A stretch of DNA of 64,000 nt from Methanolinea sp. (GCA_016699325.1 CP064971.1:1550001-1614000); one strand, 5' to 3'. Positions 52,617 to 61,219 are shown, numbered from the stretch's first letter. The notes: generated by a model from the letters alone, not told the origin. Translations and numbers: made by a program.

Positions 52617-53069
52617 ATGGATACGGTATCATGCAGGGTGAAAGGTGTGTACATGGCCGTTGGCACTGCCGGGGTTTCACCTGCAGTGATCCTGACACTG
52701 GGAGACGATACGTGCCTGCCCATCTATATCGGTCTGTGGGAAGCGATGTCGATTCAGGCCGCTCTCAACAACGAGATCCCGCCCAGGCCTCTCACTCACG
52801 ACCTGTTTGTGGATTTCCTCGAACGATTCAACATCGTGTTAAAAACCCTGGTGATAGACTCAATCGACGATGGGGTGTATTATGCAAACATGATCCTTGA
52901 GCATAACCACCACGAAATGACCATGGACTGTAGGCCAAGTGATGGTATCGCTATAAGCATCCGGTGCAAGGCAGGTATCCTGGTCACCAATGAAGTCGCC
53001 CGCAGTTCTGCAATCCCGATCGATGAACTCCCCTCGCTGATGGATATCGGGACCTACCTTGCCGGATGA
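52617..53069 (+). CDS. Bifunctional nuclease family protein (DUF151)
   Basis: 150 residues: VYMAVGTAGVSPAVILTLGD, LPIYIGLWEAMSIQAALNNE, RPLTHDLFVDFLERF, and YYANMILE with MDCRPSDGIAISIRCKAGIL, the conserved core of the family. The start at 52617 begins the first strand; ATG 52587 is in frame but adds an unlikely MCPPNN extension. Nuclease activity is reported for plant and bacterial relatives; the role in methanogens is unknown. Confidence 0.85.
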   Translation: MDTVSCRVKGVYMAVGTAGVSPAVILTLGDDTCLPIYIGLWEAMSIQAALNNEIPPRPLTHDLFVDFLERFNIVLKTLVIDSIDDGVYYANMILEHNHHEMTMDCRPSDGIAISIRCKAGILVTNEVARSSAIPIDELPSLMDIGTYLAG

Positions 53070-53070
53070 T

Positions 53071-53364
53071 CTATCGCCGGCGTTTAGCAAGCTCTCCGAG
53101 AATTTCTGAAAACTCAATTCCTGCAGCTTTGAGGGCCACAAGGAAATGGAACTGGAGATCGGCAGCTTCAGAGACGGTCTGTACATGGTCGCCGTTTTTA
53201 ACCGCTATGATAAACTCGGTTGCTTCTTCTCCAACCTTTTCCAGGGTCCGGTCAGCTCCCTTCTCGCCTGAAACAAGCCGGGAAATGTAGGATTCCGGTG
53301 ATGGATGCTCAAACCGGTTGGTGATCGCGGCCCAAAGCTCATCGAGTACAGATACACCATTCAT
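53071..53364 (-). CDS. hisE: Phosphoribosyl-ATP pyrophosphatase
   Basis: 97 residues. Second step of histidine biosynthesis. The MazG-like all-alpha fold has the conserved SYISRLVSGEKGADRTLEKV, GEEATEFIIAVKNGD and SEAADLQFHFLVAL, with the acidic residues binding Mg. The start overlaps the stop of the NusA-like gene (ATGA at 53361-53364). Convergent with the DUF151 gene, ends 1 bp apart. Confidence 0.94.
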   Translation of the reverse strand: MNGVSVLDELWAAITNRFEHPSPESYISRLVSGEKGADRTLEKVGEEATEFIIAVKNGDHVQTVSEAADLQFHFLVALKAAGIEFSEILGELAKRRR

Positions 53365-53804
53365 AGGTCACCCTCCTCGACCTTGAGTTCACCCAGTTCT
53401 TCACCCCAGAACCTCCTCACGAGGATCCTCGCCTTCTCTATGTTTGCTCCTTTTTTTCCGATAGCTGTTCCAAGATCGCTTCTCTTCATGAGGGTGATGG
53501 TGAGCAGCCCGCTCTTTGGGTCTTTTTCAATCCGCGAAATGCTGATGGGGCGGAATATATTGGCGATGAAATCGTCACGGTTTTCCGCATATTCCACCAT
53601 CTCTATTCGTTTCCCGAGAACGTTCTGCATCCTCCTGATATTTTCTCCCTTCTTGCCGATAGCAAGACCCATGTCTCCCGGCCTGATGATATAGATGATT
53701 CTCTCGAATCTCTCATCAATAATACAATCGAGAGCGGTTGCTTTGGTCAGGATCCGGAGTTCTTCGATATATCTCCTCTCCTTGAAACCGGTAGTCCGAT
53801 CCAT
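53361..53804 (-). CDS. nusA: NusA-like transcription factor (two KH domains)
   Basis: 147 residues, the short archaeal NusA with only the RNA-binding KH pair: IIYIIRPGDMGLAIGKKGEN (first GxxG) and TITLMKRSDLGTAIGKKGAN (second). Binds RNA during transcription termination/antitermination. In many archaea it lies near rpo and rps12 genes; here it is coupled with hisE. Confidence 0.9.
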   Translation of the reverse strand: MDRTTGFKERRYIEELRILTKATALDCIIDERFERIIYIIRPGDMGLAIGKKGENIRRMQNVLGKRIEMVEYAENRDDFIANIFRPISISRIEKDPKSGLLTITLMKRSDLGTAIGKKGANIEKARILVRRFWGEELGELKVEEGDL

Positions 53805-53894
53805 TGATGAAATCGAGTATATACTAGTGCGAGAGTTCCTTAAAAGGTATTGGACTGGTTGCCGGGAAAAAGGTCCCGGCTTGTGAAAAGGTAT

Positions 53895-54143
53895 CAGGCA
53901 GGCTATGGAGCCTGGGCTGCTCCGGTAACCCGTCCCGGCTCGACAGGCGTCTGCATGGCCGGTTGCTGTTCCGTTTGTGCTGGTTCAGCCGTGCTTCGAG
54001 CTCTGCGATGCGGGCTTTCGGTTGGGCGTTTTCTGCTCGCCACTCTGATATGAGGCGATTTTATTCTTCGATGATGGCGAGAAGCGATTGAATATAGGAT
54101 GCAGGGGTTATTTCGTTGATATGGTTGTTCTGTCGATTTCCTG
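53895..54143 (-). pseudogene. Remnant of an IS66-family transposase (N-terminal part)
   Basis: The minus strand reads SYIQSLLAIIEE-stop-NRLISEWRAENAQP then KARIAELEARLNQHKRNSNR, P-x5-SSRDGLPEQPRLHSLP. This matches the start of IS66 transposases (leucine-zipper helix, LKARIAELEARLNQNS-NSS-PPSSDGL-K-PR-SLR). A TAA at 54061-54063 interrupts it and the rest of the transposase is absent. No terminal inverted repeats recognised. Confidence 0.65.
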
Positions 54144-54695
54144 TTAAAACGGAATTGTACAAGGATCTTGCGGTTGACCCTTAACAGTTACAAAGGGTGA
54201 AGCATGAATGGATGCGATGGACAACCCAGGGGTTCGAAGTCATACTAAGACTTATTCTCGTTCGCTACACCTGTCCCTGGTTGTATCGGTGATTTGGTAA
54301 TGAATGCATGGGGCTCCATGGCCTTTCATCGATTGTGATTAAATCCTCGATTGATACGCGTATTCCCCAGGTTCCATCTTGAGTTAGCAGGGCAGTACAG
54401 AGCGGAGACTTCGCCTCACACCCCGGTTACGACAGGCGCCGCCGCCCATGACGAGGCGTTGCCGCGGCGGATCTACGGGTTCACTTTCTAATGACCGAGA
54501 TACTTGTTAGTTGGGTAACCAAGATCCTTTTTTGTTGATTGAGATCTCAGCCGATCTTGTGCCGGAACCAAATAATTAACCCTGGTTGCAAGAATTTCCA
54601 GGAGCATCACCGACCCAATCATCCGAAACCAGTGCAGCCCGGAGAGCTGCCACAACTGCCTTATCCTCATGTCTCACATGATAAGTGAGCATTGC
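54144..54695. other. Intergenic region downstream of IS66 remnant
   Basis: About 550 bp with no gene. Contains a GC-rich hairpin CCGCCGC (54439-54445) / GCGGCGG (54464-54470) and possibly further decayed insertion-sequence DNA. The promoter of leuC should lie in the AT-rich part near 54560-54590. Confidence 0.4.
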
Positions 54696-55946
54696 ATGGG
54701 AGCAACCGTTGTAGAGAAGATATTCTCGTCCAGATGCGGCCGGGTGACCAGTGCAGGACAAGTCGTCATGGCCCCGATCGATGGAGCGATGATCCATGAC
54801 ATCACCGGACCCCTTGCCATCAGGACTTTTTACCAGATGGGGGGCACCAGGGTCTTTGATCCGCGGAAGATCATCATGCTCTTTGACCACCAGGTTCCTG
54901 CTGATTCCATTATTGCTGCTGAGAATCAGGCCTTCATGCGGACTTTTGCGGCTGAACAGGGCATCCACAACTATGATATCCGGGAAGGTATCTGTCACCA
55001 GGTAGTCATGGAAAAGGGCCTTGCGGCACCTGGAGAAATTATTGTCGGTGCAGATTCGCACACCTGCATGTATGGTGCTGCCGGTGCATTTGCAACCGGA
55101 ATCGGTTCAACTGATATGGGTTTTGTGCTCAAGTTTGGAGCCCTCTACTTCAGGGTTCCAGAAAGCATCAGGGTTGAAGTCACCGGCCGGTTTGCCCGGA
55201 GGGTCGGCCCAAAAGATCTTATCCTCTCCATTGCCCGAGATATCGGAGCGGATGGTGCTACCTACCAGGCACTTGAATTCGGGGGGGAGACCATTACGAA
55301 CATGGAGATGGATGGGAGGATGACCTGCTGCAATATGGCAATCGAGATGGGGGCAAAGGCAGGGATCGTTCCCCCGGATAATACCACTTATGAATATTTC
55401 GAGGGGCGCAGACCGATCAAACCTGTTGACATATCCCCGGATCCGGATGCCATATACCGTGAACATCGGACGTACGATGTGGCCGACCTCGGACCTCAGG
55501 TTGCAGTGCCGCACAACGTGGACCTTGCGGTACCGGTCAACGAGGTGGCAGGTACCCGCATCGACCAGGTCTTTATCGGGTCATGCACCAATGGGAGGTT
55601 TGAAGATCTGGCAGAAGCAGCGGAGGTTCTCTCCAACAACCGGTTTTCGGATGCGGTTCGGGTCATCATCATCCCGGCATCGCGCGACGAATATCTCAAA
55701 GCACTCCGGGCAGGACTGATAGAGAAGTTTGTCATCGCCGGTGCCCTTGTTGAAGCTCCCTGCTGCGGCCCGTGTATGGGAGGAGCATTCGGCTTGCTCG
55801 GACCAGGGGAAGTCTCGCTCTCCACGTCCAACCGGAATTTCAGAGGAAGGCAGGGGAGCACAGAAGCGAGGGTATATCTCTGTTCCCCGGCAACAGCGGC
55901 AGCCAGTGCGATTTACGGGGAGATCACTGATCCGAGGGAGGTATGA
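54696..55946 (+). CDS. leuC: 3-Isopropylmalate/homoaconitate dehydratase large subunit
   Basis: 416 residues. Aconitase-family hydro-lyase with a [4Fe-4S] cluster: cysteine regions GSCTNGRFEDL and CCGPCMGG, plus ADSHTCMYGAAGAFATGIGS. I chose Met 54696 (MGATVVEKIFSSR), which matches the usual start and gives the archaeal length; the frame also has Met 54669. First gene of leuC-leuD-leuB. Methanogens carry paralogues for leucine and for coenzyme B (AksD); the small subunit favours leucine (see leuD). Confidence 0.85.
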   Translation: MGATVVEKIFSSRCGRVTSAGQVVMAPIDGAMIHDITGPLAIRTFYQMGGTRVFDPRKIIMLFDHQVPADSIIAAENQAFMRTFAAEQGIHNYDIREGICHQVVMEKGLAAPGEIIVGADSHTCMYGAAGAFATGIGSTDMGFVLKFGALYFRVPESIRVEVTGRFARRVGPKDLILSIARDIGADGATYQALEFGGETITNMEMDGRMTCCNMAIEMGAKAGIVPPDNTTYEYFEGRRPIKPVDISPDPDAIYREHRTYDVADLGPQVAVPHNVDLAVPVNEVAGTRIDQVFIGSCTNGRFEDLAEAAEVLSNNRFSDAVRVIIIPASRDEYLKALRAGLIEKFVIAGALVEAPCCGPCMGGAFGLLGPGEVSLSTSNRNFRGRQGSTEARVYLCSPATAAASAIYGEITDPREV

Positions 55947-55948
55947 AT

Positions 55949-56446
55949 ATGCGTGTATGGAAATTCGCCGACAACATCGATACGGACGCCATCATTCCCG
56001 GACGCTACCTTGTCCACAACGATCCCTCAGTCCTCGCCCGGCACGTATTTGAAGGAACCAGGGACGAATTTGCCCAAAAGGTTCGCAACGGTGATGTCAT
56101 CGTGGCAGGCAGGAACTTCGGATGCGGATCATCGCGCGAACATGCACCGCTCGCGCTCACCGGGGCCGGGATCCGGGTCATTATCTCCAGGACGTTTGCG
56201 CGGATTTTTTACCGGAATGCCGTAAATGTTGGCATTCTCCCGCTCGTATGCGACAGGGCGGATGAGATCCCTGATGGTGCTTATATCACCTTTTATATCG
56301 AAAAAGGATATGTCGAGGTTGAAGGAAAGCATTACCCGATCGAGCCGGTTCCCGGATTCATGCAGGATATCATCAATGCCGGAGGTCTGGTGGCCTATGC
56401 CCAGGGACTCAAGGAGGTGAAGACATGTACCGGGTCGCAAGTATAG
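55949..56446 (+). CDS. leuD: 3-Isopropylmalate dehydratase small subunit
   Basis: 165 residues. Swivelling domain with FADNIDTDAIIPGRYLVHND and GRNFGCGSSREHAPLAL. In methanogens the loop after the first helix sets substrate: YLVY in isopropylmalate isomerase versus YLRT in homoaconitase (from memory of published work). Here it is YLVH, closer to the leucine enzyme. GGGAGG lies 7 nt before ATG 55949, which is why I prefer it to ATG 55943. Its 3' end overlaps leuB by 22 bp. Confidence 0.82.
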   Translation: MRVWKFADNIDTDAIIPGRYLVHNDPSVLARHVFEGTRDEFAQKVRNGDVIVAGRNFGCGSSREHAPLALTGAGIRVIISRTFARIFYRNAVNVGILPLVCDRADEIPDGAYITFYIEKGYVEVEGKHYPIEPVPGFMQDIINAGGLVAYAQGLKEVKTCTGSQV

Positions 56447-57540
56447 GTGGCGATGGAATCGGGCCTGAGATTATCGATGAAGGGAAAAAGGTCCTTGATG
56501 CTGCAGGAGAACGCTATACCTTTGATATTGAATGGCATGATTTCGGGATTGGGGCAGATCGGTACCTGAAGACCGGAGAACTGGTCACCGATGAGGAGCT
56601 CCGCGAGCTGGGGAGGTTCAGGGCCATCTATTTCGGAGCTATCGGTGATGAAAGAGTTGCCCCGGGCATCCTCGAAAAAGGTATCCTTCTCCGCATCCGT
56701 TTCCACTTCGACCAGTTCATCAACCTGCGGCCGATCAGGATGCTTGCGGGGACGACAACCCCACTGGCAGGGAAAGGTCCGGAGGATATAGACTTTGTCG
56801 TCGTCCGCGAGAACACCGAGGATTTTTACGTTGGTATCGGTTCACGGTTCAGGGGAGCACAGAAAGCATCTCTCTCCATCGAGCGTGAACTCTACCACGC
56901 AGAGTTCAACCTGGATATTGAGTCCGATGCCGATGAACTCGCTTACCAGATCGGCGTCATCAGCCGGGAAGGGGCTTCAAGGGCTATACGGTATGCATTC
57001 GAAATGGCCCGGAAGCGCAGGAAGAAACTCACTTCGGTCGACAAGGCAAATGTTCTCTCGGATATCTACGGACTCTGGAGGGAAGTTTTCTCTGAGCAGG
57101 CAAAAGGATATCCCGACATTACCACAGAATTCACCTTCGTCGATGCTGTCACCATGTGGTTTGTCAAGAATCCTGAGTGGTTCGATGTGGTGGTGACCCC
57201 AAACATGTTCGGTGATATCATCACAGACCTGGGAGCCATGATCCAGGGAGGGCTTGGTCTTGCCCCGGGAGGAAATATCAATCCGCAAGGTACATCGATG
57301 TTTGAGCCGATTCACGGATCCGCCCCAAAGTACAGAGGACTTGGAATCGCAAATCCGATGGCTACGATCTGGGCTGGATCCCTTCTCCTCGCCCACCTTG
57401 GGGAACACGAAGCTGCCGCCGGGGTCATCAGTGCACTCGAAACGGCGATTTCAGACGGGATCGTAACACGTGACATGGGAGGTACCGCGTCGACATCTGA
57501 AGTGGGAGATTACGTCTCACAAGCGATAAGGCTGAGCTGA
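56425..57540 (+). CDS. leuB: 3-Isopropylmalate (or homoisocitrate) dehydrogenase
   Basis: 371 residues. Beta-decarboxylating dehydrogenase: VASIGGDGIGPEIIDEGKKV, GAIGDERVAPGILEKGILLR, FVVVRENTEDFYVG, catalytic Tyr/Lys region and the signature TPNMFGDIITDLGAMIQGGLG, then NAD loop FEPIHGSAPKYRG. Third gene of the cluster. Leucine assignment follows leuD; an AksF role in coenzyme B synthesis is the alternative. Its end overlaps the convergent hypothetical gene by 31 bp. Confidence 0.85.
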   Translation: MYRVASIGGDGIGPEIIDEGKKVLDAAGERYTFDIEWHDFGIGADRYLKTGELVTDEELRELGRFRAIYFGAIGDERVAPGILEKGILLRIRFHFDQFINLRPIRMLAGTTTPLAGKGPEDIDFVVVRENTEDFYVGIGSRFRGAQKASLSIERELYHAEFNLDIESDADELAYQIGVISREGASRAIRYAFEMARKRRKKLTSVDKANVLSDIYGLWREVFSEQAKGYPDITTEFTFVDAVTMWFVKNPEWFDVVVTPNMFGDIITDLGAMIQGGLGLAPGGNINPQGTSMFEPIHGSAPKYRGLGIANPMATIWAGSLLLAHLGEHEAAAGVISALETAISDGIVTRDMGGTASTSEVGDYVSQAIRLS

Positions 57541-57986
57541 GCAGGGGGATCGCGAGGAGAAATTCTCCTTTCGCCTTCACCGGCTGCCCGGGCAATGAAA
57601 TCGGAAATACACCGGTCTTTTATCCTGGCAGGATTTACCCTGGGCGGGAGTGAGGCAACTGTCGCAGAGTGCTCCCGGCAGCTGATAACGGCCTGGAGGG
57701 CTTCCAGTGCGAGTGTGAAACGTTCTCCATTGAAGAGTTCGATATTAAGGGCTTTTCCCGATTTTGAAACCCGCGCACTCCCGACAACACCGCCGGTGTA
57801 TGCCATCCAGTTCCACTTCAACTTCTCAACGTTTACAGCGAAGCCTGAGTGTACGGCCGAATTAAGGTCAAAGAGCCTGATACAGAGCCTGGTTCTGCAG
57901 ATATGAAGCTCGAGGATATCCAGCGGAGCGCCATCCTCGCCCAGGACCGGCCGCCGGTTTAACTGGGCATACCCTGCATACTTCAT
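57510..57986 (-). CDS. Unknown protein downstream of nitrogenase-like operon
   Basis: 158 residues from ATG 57986, with a purine-rich GGAGAAGAGAG upstream; the frame open to 58265 overlaps the NifK-like gene and is not used. Beta-rich centre (LDILELHICRTRLCIRLFDL, FAVNVEKLKWNWMAYTGGVV, KALNIELFNGERFTLALEAL). No signal peptide, transmembrane segment or known motif. Same strand as, and 110 bp after, the NifK-like gene, so possibly part of that operon. Confidence 0.65.
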   Translation of the reverse strand: MKYAGYAQLNRRPVLGEDGAPLDILELHICRTRLCIRLFDLNSAVHSGFAVNVEKLKWNWMAYTGGVVGSARVSKSGKALNIELFNGERFTLALEALQAVISCREHSATVASLPPRVNPARIKDRCISDFIARAAGEGERRISPRDPPAQLSLIACET

Positions 57987-58096
57987 GGATCTCTCTTCTC
58001 CTGAACCAATGTCAGAGTGGAGGGTATAAAAGGGTTCAATTCGCGCGGGGCGAAAGTGAATTCCTCTCCCGTTTCCTTCTCCCTGGCGATTCCTGG

Positions 58097-59245
58097 CTAT
58101 CGGGGCACCAGCAGGGTCCTGTCCCGGACTGCATGGTCCATGCAAGCATTCAGGATAGCCTCCACCAGCCCAAGCTCTCCCTGAAGGCCGATCAATGGGC
58201 GGTCCAGGAGCCGTATTGTACCCCGCAGGGGATAGGTGAAGGGTACGAAAGGAGTACCGGGGCAAAACCTCTGCTCGAATGAGGACCCAATTACGAGATC
58301 CGGAGGATCACGGGTGAGGAGATCCTTCACAGAATCAAGGGATGACGCCTCGGATGTTTTGAATGAGGTACTCCGGGGCCGGTTGCGCGAGCCAAGAACG
58401 GTAACGGTCGCATCCAGGTATCGCTCGAGAACTCGGCATGCATATTCCGCGTAGGAAAATTCACCGAAAACTGCGGCGGAAGGCGGATCGAAGCGCCTCA
58501 GGAACCGGTTGGCCGCCTGGGTTATCCGGTTTTCTGCAGTAATTGCTTCACGCTGGAGCGCCTCCGGGTAATCCCCGCAGAAAAGCTCGGAGATAGCAGA
58601 CACGGTCTCAAGGGTGCGGTCGATGCCAAGAAGGTTGCCGGCACAATCCCCCCAGGGACCGATGAGATCGGGGTTCGTTGAGATGGTGCGGGCGGCGGCA
58701 TGTCCAAGTTCCTCAAGCCTGCAGGAGGCAAAGACAGATGCGACAGGGATTCCGGCAAGGGCAAGGATCCTCTTAGCCTCGATGACGTTTCCTCGCGCGA
58801 AGGGATCAAGCAGGCTGATGCCGTCCAGGTTGACTCCATTGAACCCAGGATCGATAGTTACCGGAAGCGCTTCACAGGCAAGGCGGTAACCGTTCTCATA
58901 GGTTCCAAGAAAACCAGGGCTGTCGATGACCAGGACATCTTCGCATCCGGGCAATTCTGTGATGTCTTCGCCAATTATTGCAGGTGTGCAGGTGTTAACG
59001 ACCGCCAGGCGGGTGTACCGGTCCTGGAGATCCCTGACCAGGGTTTTAAGGCGTTCCACTGCACCAAAGATGATGTCCTGTTCGATGAGGAATGTGCAGT
59101 GGAGATCGCGGTGAAGAACAGTTGCCGGGTAATAATAGCATCCACTTGACCCATGAATGATAATCCCCATGCCCTCGATTCCTGCCATGCAGGAGACCGC
59201 GCCGGTCATCGCGCAGGGCCAGAGCGAGTTGAAGCACTTATGCAA
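58097..59245 (-). CDS. NifK/NifD-like nitrogenase component 1 family protein (second subunit)
   Basis: 382 residues from a TTG at 59245 that has AGGAGG about 10 nt upstream and overlaps the previous gene by 8 bp. Three cysteines match the interface-cluster pattern of nitrogenase component 1: Cys 11 (LWPCAMTGAV), Cys 36 (IIHGSSGCYYY) and Cys 83 (VVNTCTPAIIGEDI). FGAVERLKTLV corresponds to the FGG-type loop. Much shorter than NifD/NifK (about 480-520). Probably forms a heteromer with the next upstream gene product and accepts electrons from the NifH-like protein. Substrate unknown. Confidence 0.8.
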   Translation of the reverse strand: MHKCFNSLWPCAMTGAVSCMAGIEGMGIIIHGSSGCYYYPATVLHRDLHCTFLIEQDIIFGAVERLKTLVRDLQDRYTRLAVVNTCTPAIIGEDITELPGCEDVLVIDSPGFLGTYENGYRLACEALPVTIDPGFNGVNLDGISLLDPFARGNVIEAKRILALAGIPVASVFASCRLEELGHAAARTISTNPDLIGPWGDCAGNLLGIDRTLETVSAISELFCGDYPEALQREAITAENRITQAANRFLRRFDPPSAAVFGEFSYAEYACRVLERYLDATVTVLGSRNRPRSTSFKTSEASSLDSVKDLLTRDPPDLVIGSSFEQRFCPGTPFVPFTYPLRGTIRLLDRPLIGLQGELGLVEAILNACMDHAVRDRTLLVPR

Positions 59246-60254
59246 TGCGCATCCTCCTCCACCTGTGGAGCAGCCGTGCGAGGCCCGCAGTCCCGACAGG
59301 CAGCGGATCCGGAATTACGACTGGGAACCCGTGGGAGCCGGTGCGGAGATCTAACCGATCAACCACTTCTTCGGCAAGCGGTTGAGCAGAAGGCGGTAAT
59401 GGCTGGAATGAGACACTGGCTCCTTTCAGTATGCGGAAGGAATCGATCAGTCGATCCTGGTTTTTTTTCTCCTCCTTTAGCGCTGGACGCGGGTCGATGC
59501 CAAGTTCTTTTCCAACCTGTTCCAGGAACCGGAGCGTCCCATCGAACCCTACCGGAAAAGAATGGATGCAGGGGGTACCGAACCGGTGGCGGAATCTCTC
59601 TCCGATGGATTCGAGCGACGTATCGCGAAGTATATTAAGTGACCCCGATCCCAGGGACCTGAGATCTTCTGAAGAGACATCCCGGACAAACCGGAGCCTG
59701 ACCCGTGCACCGAGAAGCGCGAGGAGGCGGGAAATCTCGCGATGGTGTGCATCGGCCTCGTATTCCAGGTTCTTCTCTCCGATCAGGGTGACTGTTCCGT
59801 CCGGAGCCCGGTCATCGCTGCTGAGTGTGGAAAGGGCAAGCAGGGCCTGTTCGACACCATCTGTAAATCCACCTCCGAGAAAGCCTCCGGTGGGAACGAC
59901 AATGATGTCAGGGACTGCCGAGCTGGCACAAACGGCCCGGACATCATCCCCGATGGCGGCCGAGACGCAGGAAGAGAGGACACAGATGATTCCAGGGTTG
60001 CGGGCGGCGGCGCTCTTGATGATCCCTTCAAGGGCTTCTTCACCGCCGAAAATAACCTCGGACTCGGTGAGGGAGCTCGAGAGGATTATCGGGAAAAACG
60101 AGAGGTCGTGATCGATCTGGAGGGCGTGGATAAGTGACGTGGTGTGGTGCACACAGCCGTCCGGCCCGTGTATGACAGTAATGCCATCCGTCACGGCCAT
60201 GGTGACCGAGAGTGCCCCGGTGAGTGTGCATCCTTCAGTTCGTAATGAATTCAT
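59238..60254 (-). CDS. NifD/NifK-like nitrogenase component 1 family protein (first subunit)
   Basis: 338 residues from ATG 60254, overlapping the NifH-like stop by 20 bp. The cysteine pattern is again complete: GCTLTGALSV, IHGPDGCVHHTT and LSSCVSAAIGDDVRAV, with VIFGGEEALEGII as the FGG loop. FGTPCIHSFPVGFDGTLRFL near residue 240 resembles the glycine/proline-rich cofactor-side region and adds another Cys. It differs clearly from its downstream partner, so the pair resembles D and K subunits rather than a CfbD homodimer. Function unknown. Confidence 0.8.
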   Translation of the reverse strand: MNSLRTEGCTLTGALSVTMAVTDGITVIHGPDGCVHHTTSLIHALQIDHDLSFFPIILSSSLTESEVIFGGEEALEGIIKSAAARNPGIICVLSSCVSAAIGDDVRAVCASSAVPDIIVVPTGGFLGGGFTDGVEQALLALSTLSSDDRAPDGTVTLIGEKNLEYEADAHHREISRLLALLGARVRLRFVRDVSSEDLRSLGSGSLNILRDTSLESIGERFRHRFGTPCIHSFPVGFDGTLRFLEQVGKELGIDPRPALKEEKKNQDRLIDSFRILKGASVSFQPLPPSAQPLAEEVVDRLDLRTGSHGFPVVIPDPLPVGTAGLARLLHRWRRMRIA

Positions 60255-61053
60255 ATGCAAGGGATTCCAGATCCTCCATTTCCATCGGTTCGGGAATATC
60301 AAGGCGGGTATTTTTCATGATATTTGCGGCAAGTTGACGGTATACCGCTGCCTGGGAGGATCCGGGATCGTATTCGATGACCGTTTTCTTGTTGAGCTCC
60401 GCACGCTGTACGACCGGGCTTCGAGGAACAAACTGGATCAGGGAGCTCCCAATCCGTTCGGCAAAAAGGGAGACGAGATCTTCTTCGGCCTCAAGATTTT
60501 TACCGTTCCCGATAACTCCTCCGAGCCGGCAGATTCCCCGTGAGCGGCTGGAAAGCCTCTTGATCGCCTTGCATATATTGTTTGCAGCATATAGAGACAT
60601 GAGCTCGCCGGAGGTCACCAGGTAGATTTCCTGGGCATAACCCTCCCGCATGGGCATGGCGAACCCACCGCATACGACATCGCCGAGAACATCATAGACA
60701 ATAACATCCCCGTGGAGAGCGCCAAGCCGCTCAAGGATCTGGAAGGTCGCGATGATTCCCCGTCCGGCGCACCCAACACCCGGTTCAGGCCCTCCTGCCT
60801 CAACACACCGTACATTGCCGTAACCGGTAAAGACCACATCTTCCAGGGAAATGGAGCGATCCCCGCGTTCCCTGACCTGGTCCATGACCGTGGGAATCAG
60901 GCGCCCCCTCATGAGCATCCTCGTGCTATCCCGCTTTGGATCACAGCCGATCTGGAGGATATCAAGGCCCATGTCGGAAAGTGCGGCAGAAATATTTGCC
61001 GAAGTGGTGGATTTCCCGATACCCCCCTTCCCATACAGGGCTATCTGTTTCAT
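60235..61053 (-). CDS. NifH-like reductase (nitrogenase component 2 family)
   Basis: 272 residues, the full NifH length. ATP-dependent electron donor with a bridging [4Fe-4S] cluster. P-loop YGKGGIGKSTTSANIS, switch I DPKRDSTRML, cluster Cys in GPEPGVGCAGRG and DVLGDVVCGGFAMPMREGYA, with the Arg after the first cluster Cys retained. Very close to true NifH in every motif, while its partners are divergent. First gene of the operon; its stop overlaps the D-like gene. CfbC (F430 synthesis) is the main alternative, but cfbB, cfbD-type single partner and cfbE are not here. Confidence 0.88.
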   Translation of the reverse strand: MKQIALYGKGGIGKSTTSANISAALSDMGLDILQIGCDPKRDSTRMLMRGRLIPTVMDQVRERGDRSISLEDVVFTGYGNVRCVEAGGPEPGVGCAGRGIIATFQILERLGALHGDVIVYDVLGDVVCGGFAMPMREGYAQEIYLVTSGELMSLYAANNICKAIKRLSSRSRGICRLGGVIGNGKNLEAEEDLVSLFAERIGSSLIQFVPRSPVVQRAELNKKTVIEYDPGSSQAAVYRQLAANIMKNTRLDIPEPMEMEDLESLAYEFITN

Positions 61054-61219
61054 TACCAGATATTTGACGGGAAATAATATATGCTATTCTGATGTTTACC
61101 CAAATTTAGTTGGTATTGCCGGAAACCAATGAAAAAAAAAGAACCGGTACAACTTCTAAATCTGGCAAACAAGTTTTCCCTGGACAGGTTTTGCCACAAG
61201 TCCGGGCACCCCCGGTGCA

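Noticed and set aside
54439..54470. GC-rich hairpin as a structured RNA
   Set aside because: Only a 7-bp stem with an 18-nt loop in GC-rich DNA; too weak to call an RNA gene.
57987..58265. N-terminal extension of the hypothetical gene after the NifK-like gene
   Set aside because: It overlaps the 3' end of the NifK-like gene, is Pro/Gly/Arg-rich, and a good ATG with a purine-rich leader exists at 57986.
60235..61053. Reading the NifH-like gene as cfbC for coenzyme F430
   Set aside because: The partner genes are two distinct component-1 subunits and none of the other cfb genes is adjacent, so F430 synthesis is kept only as an alternative.
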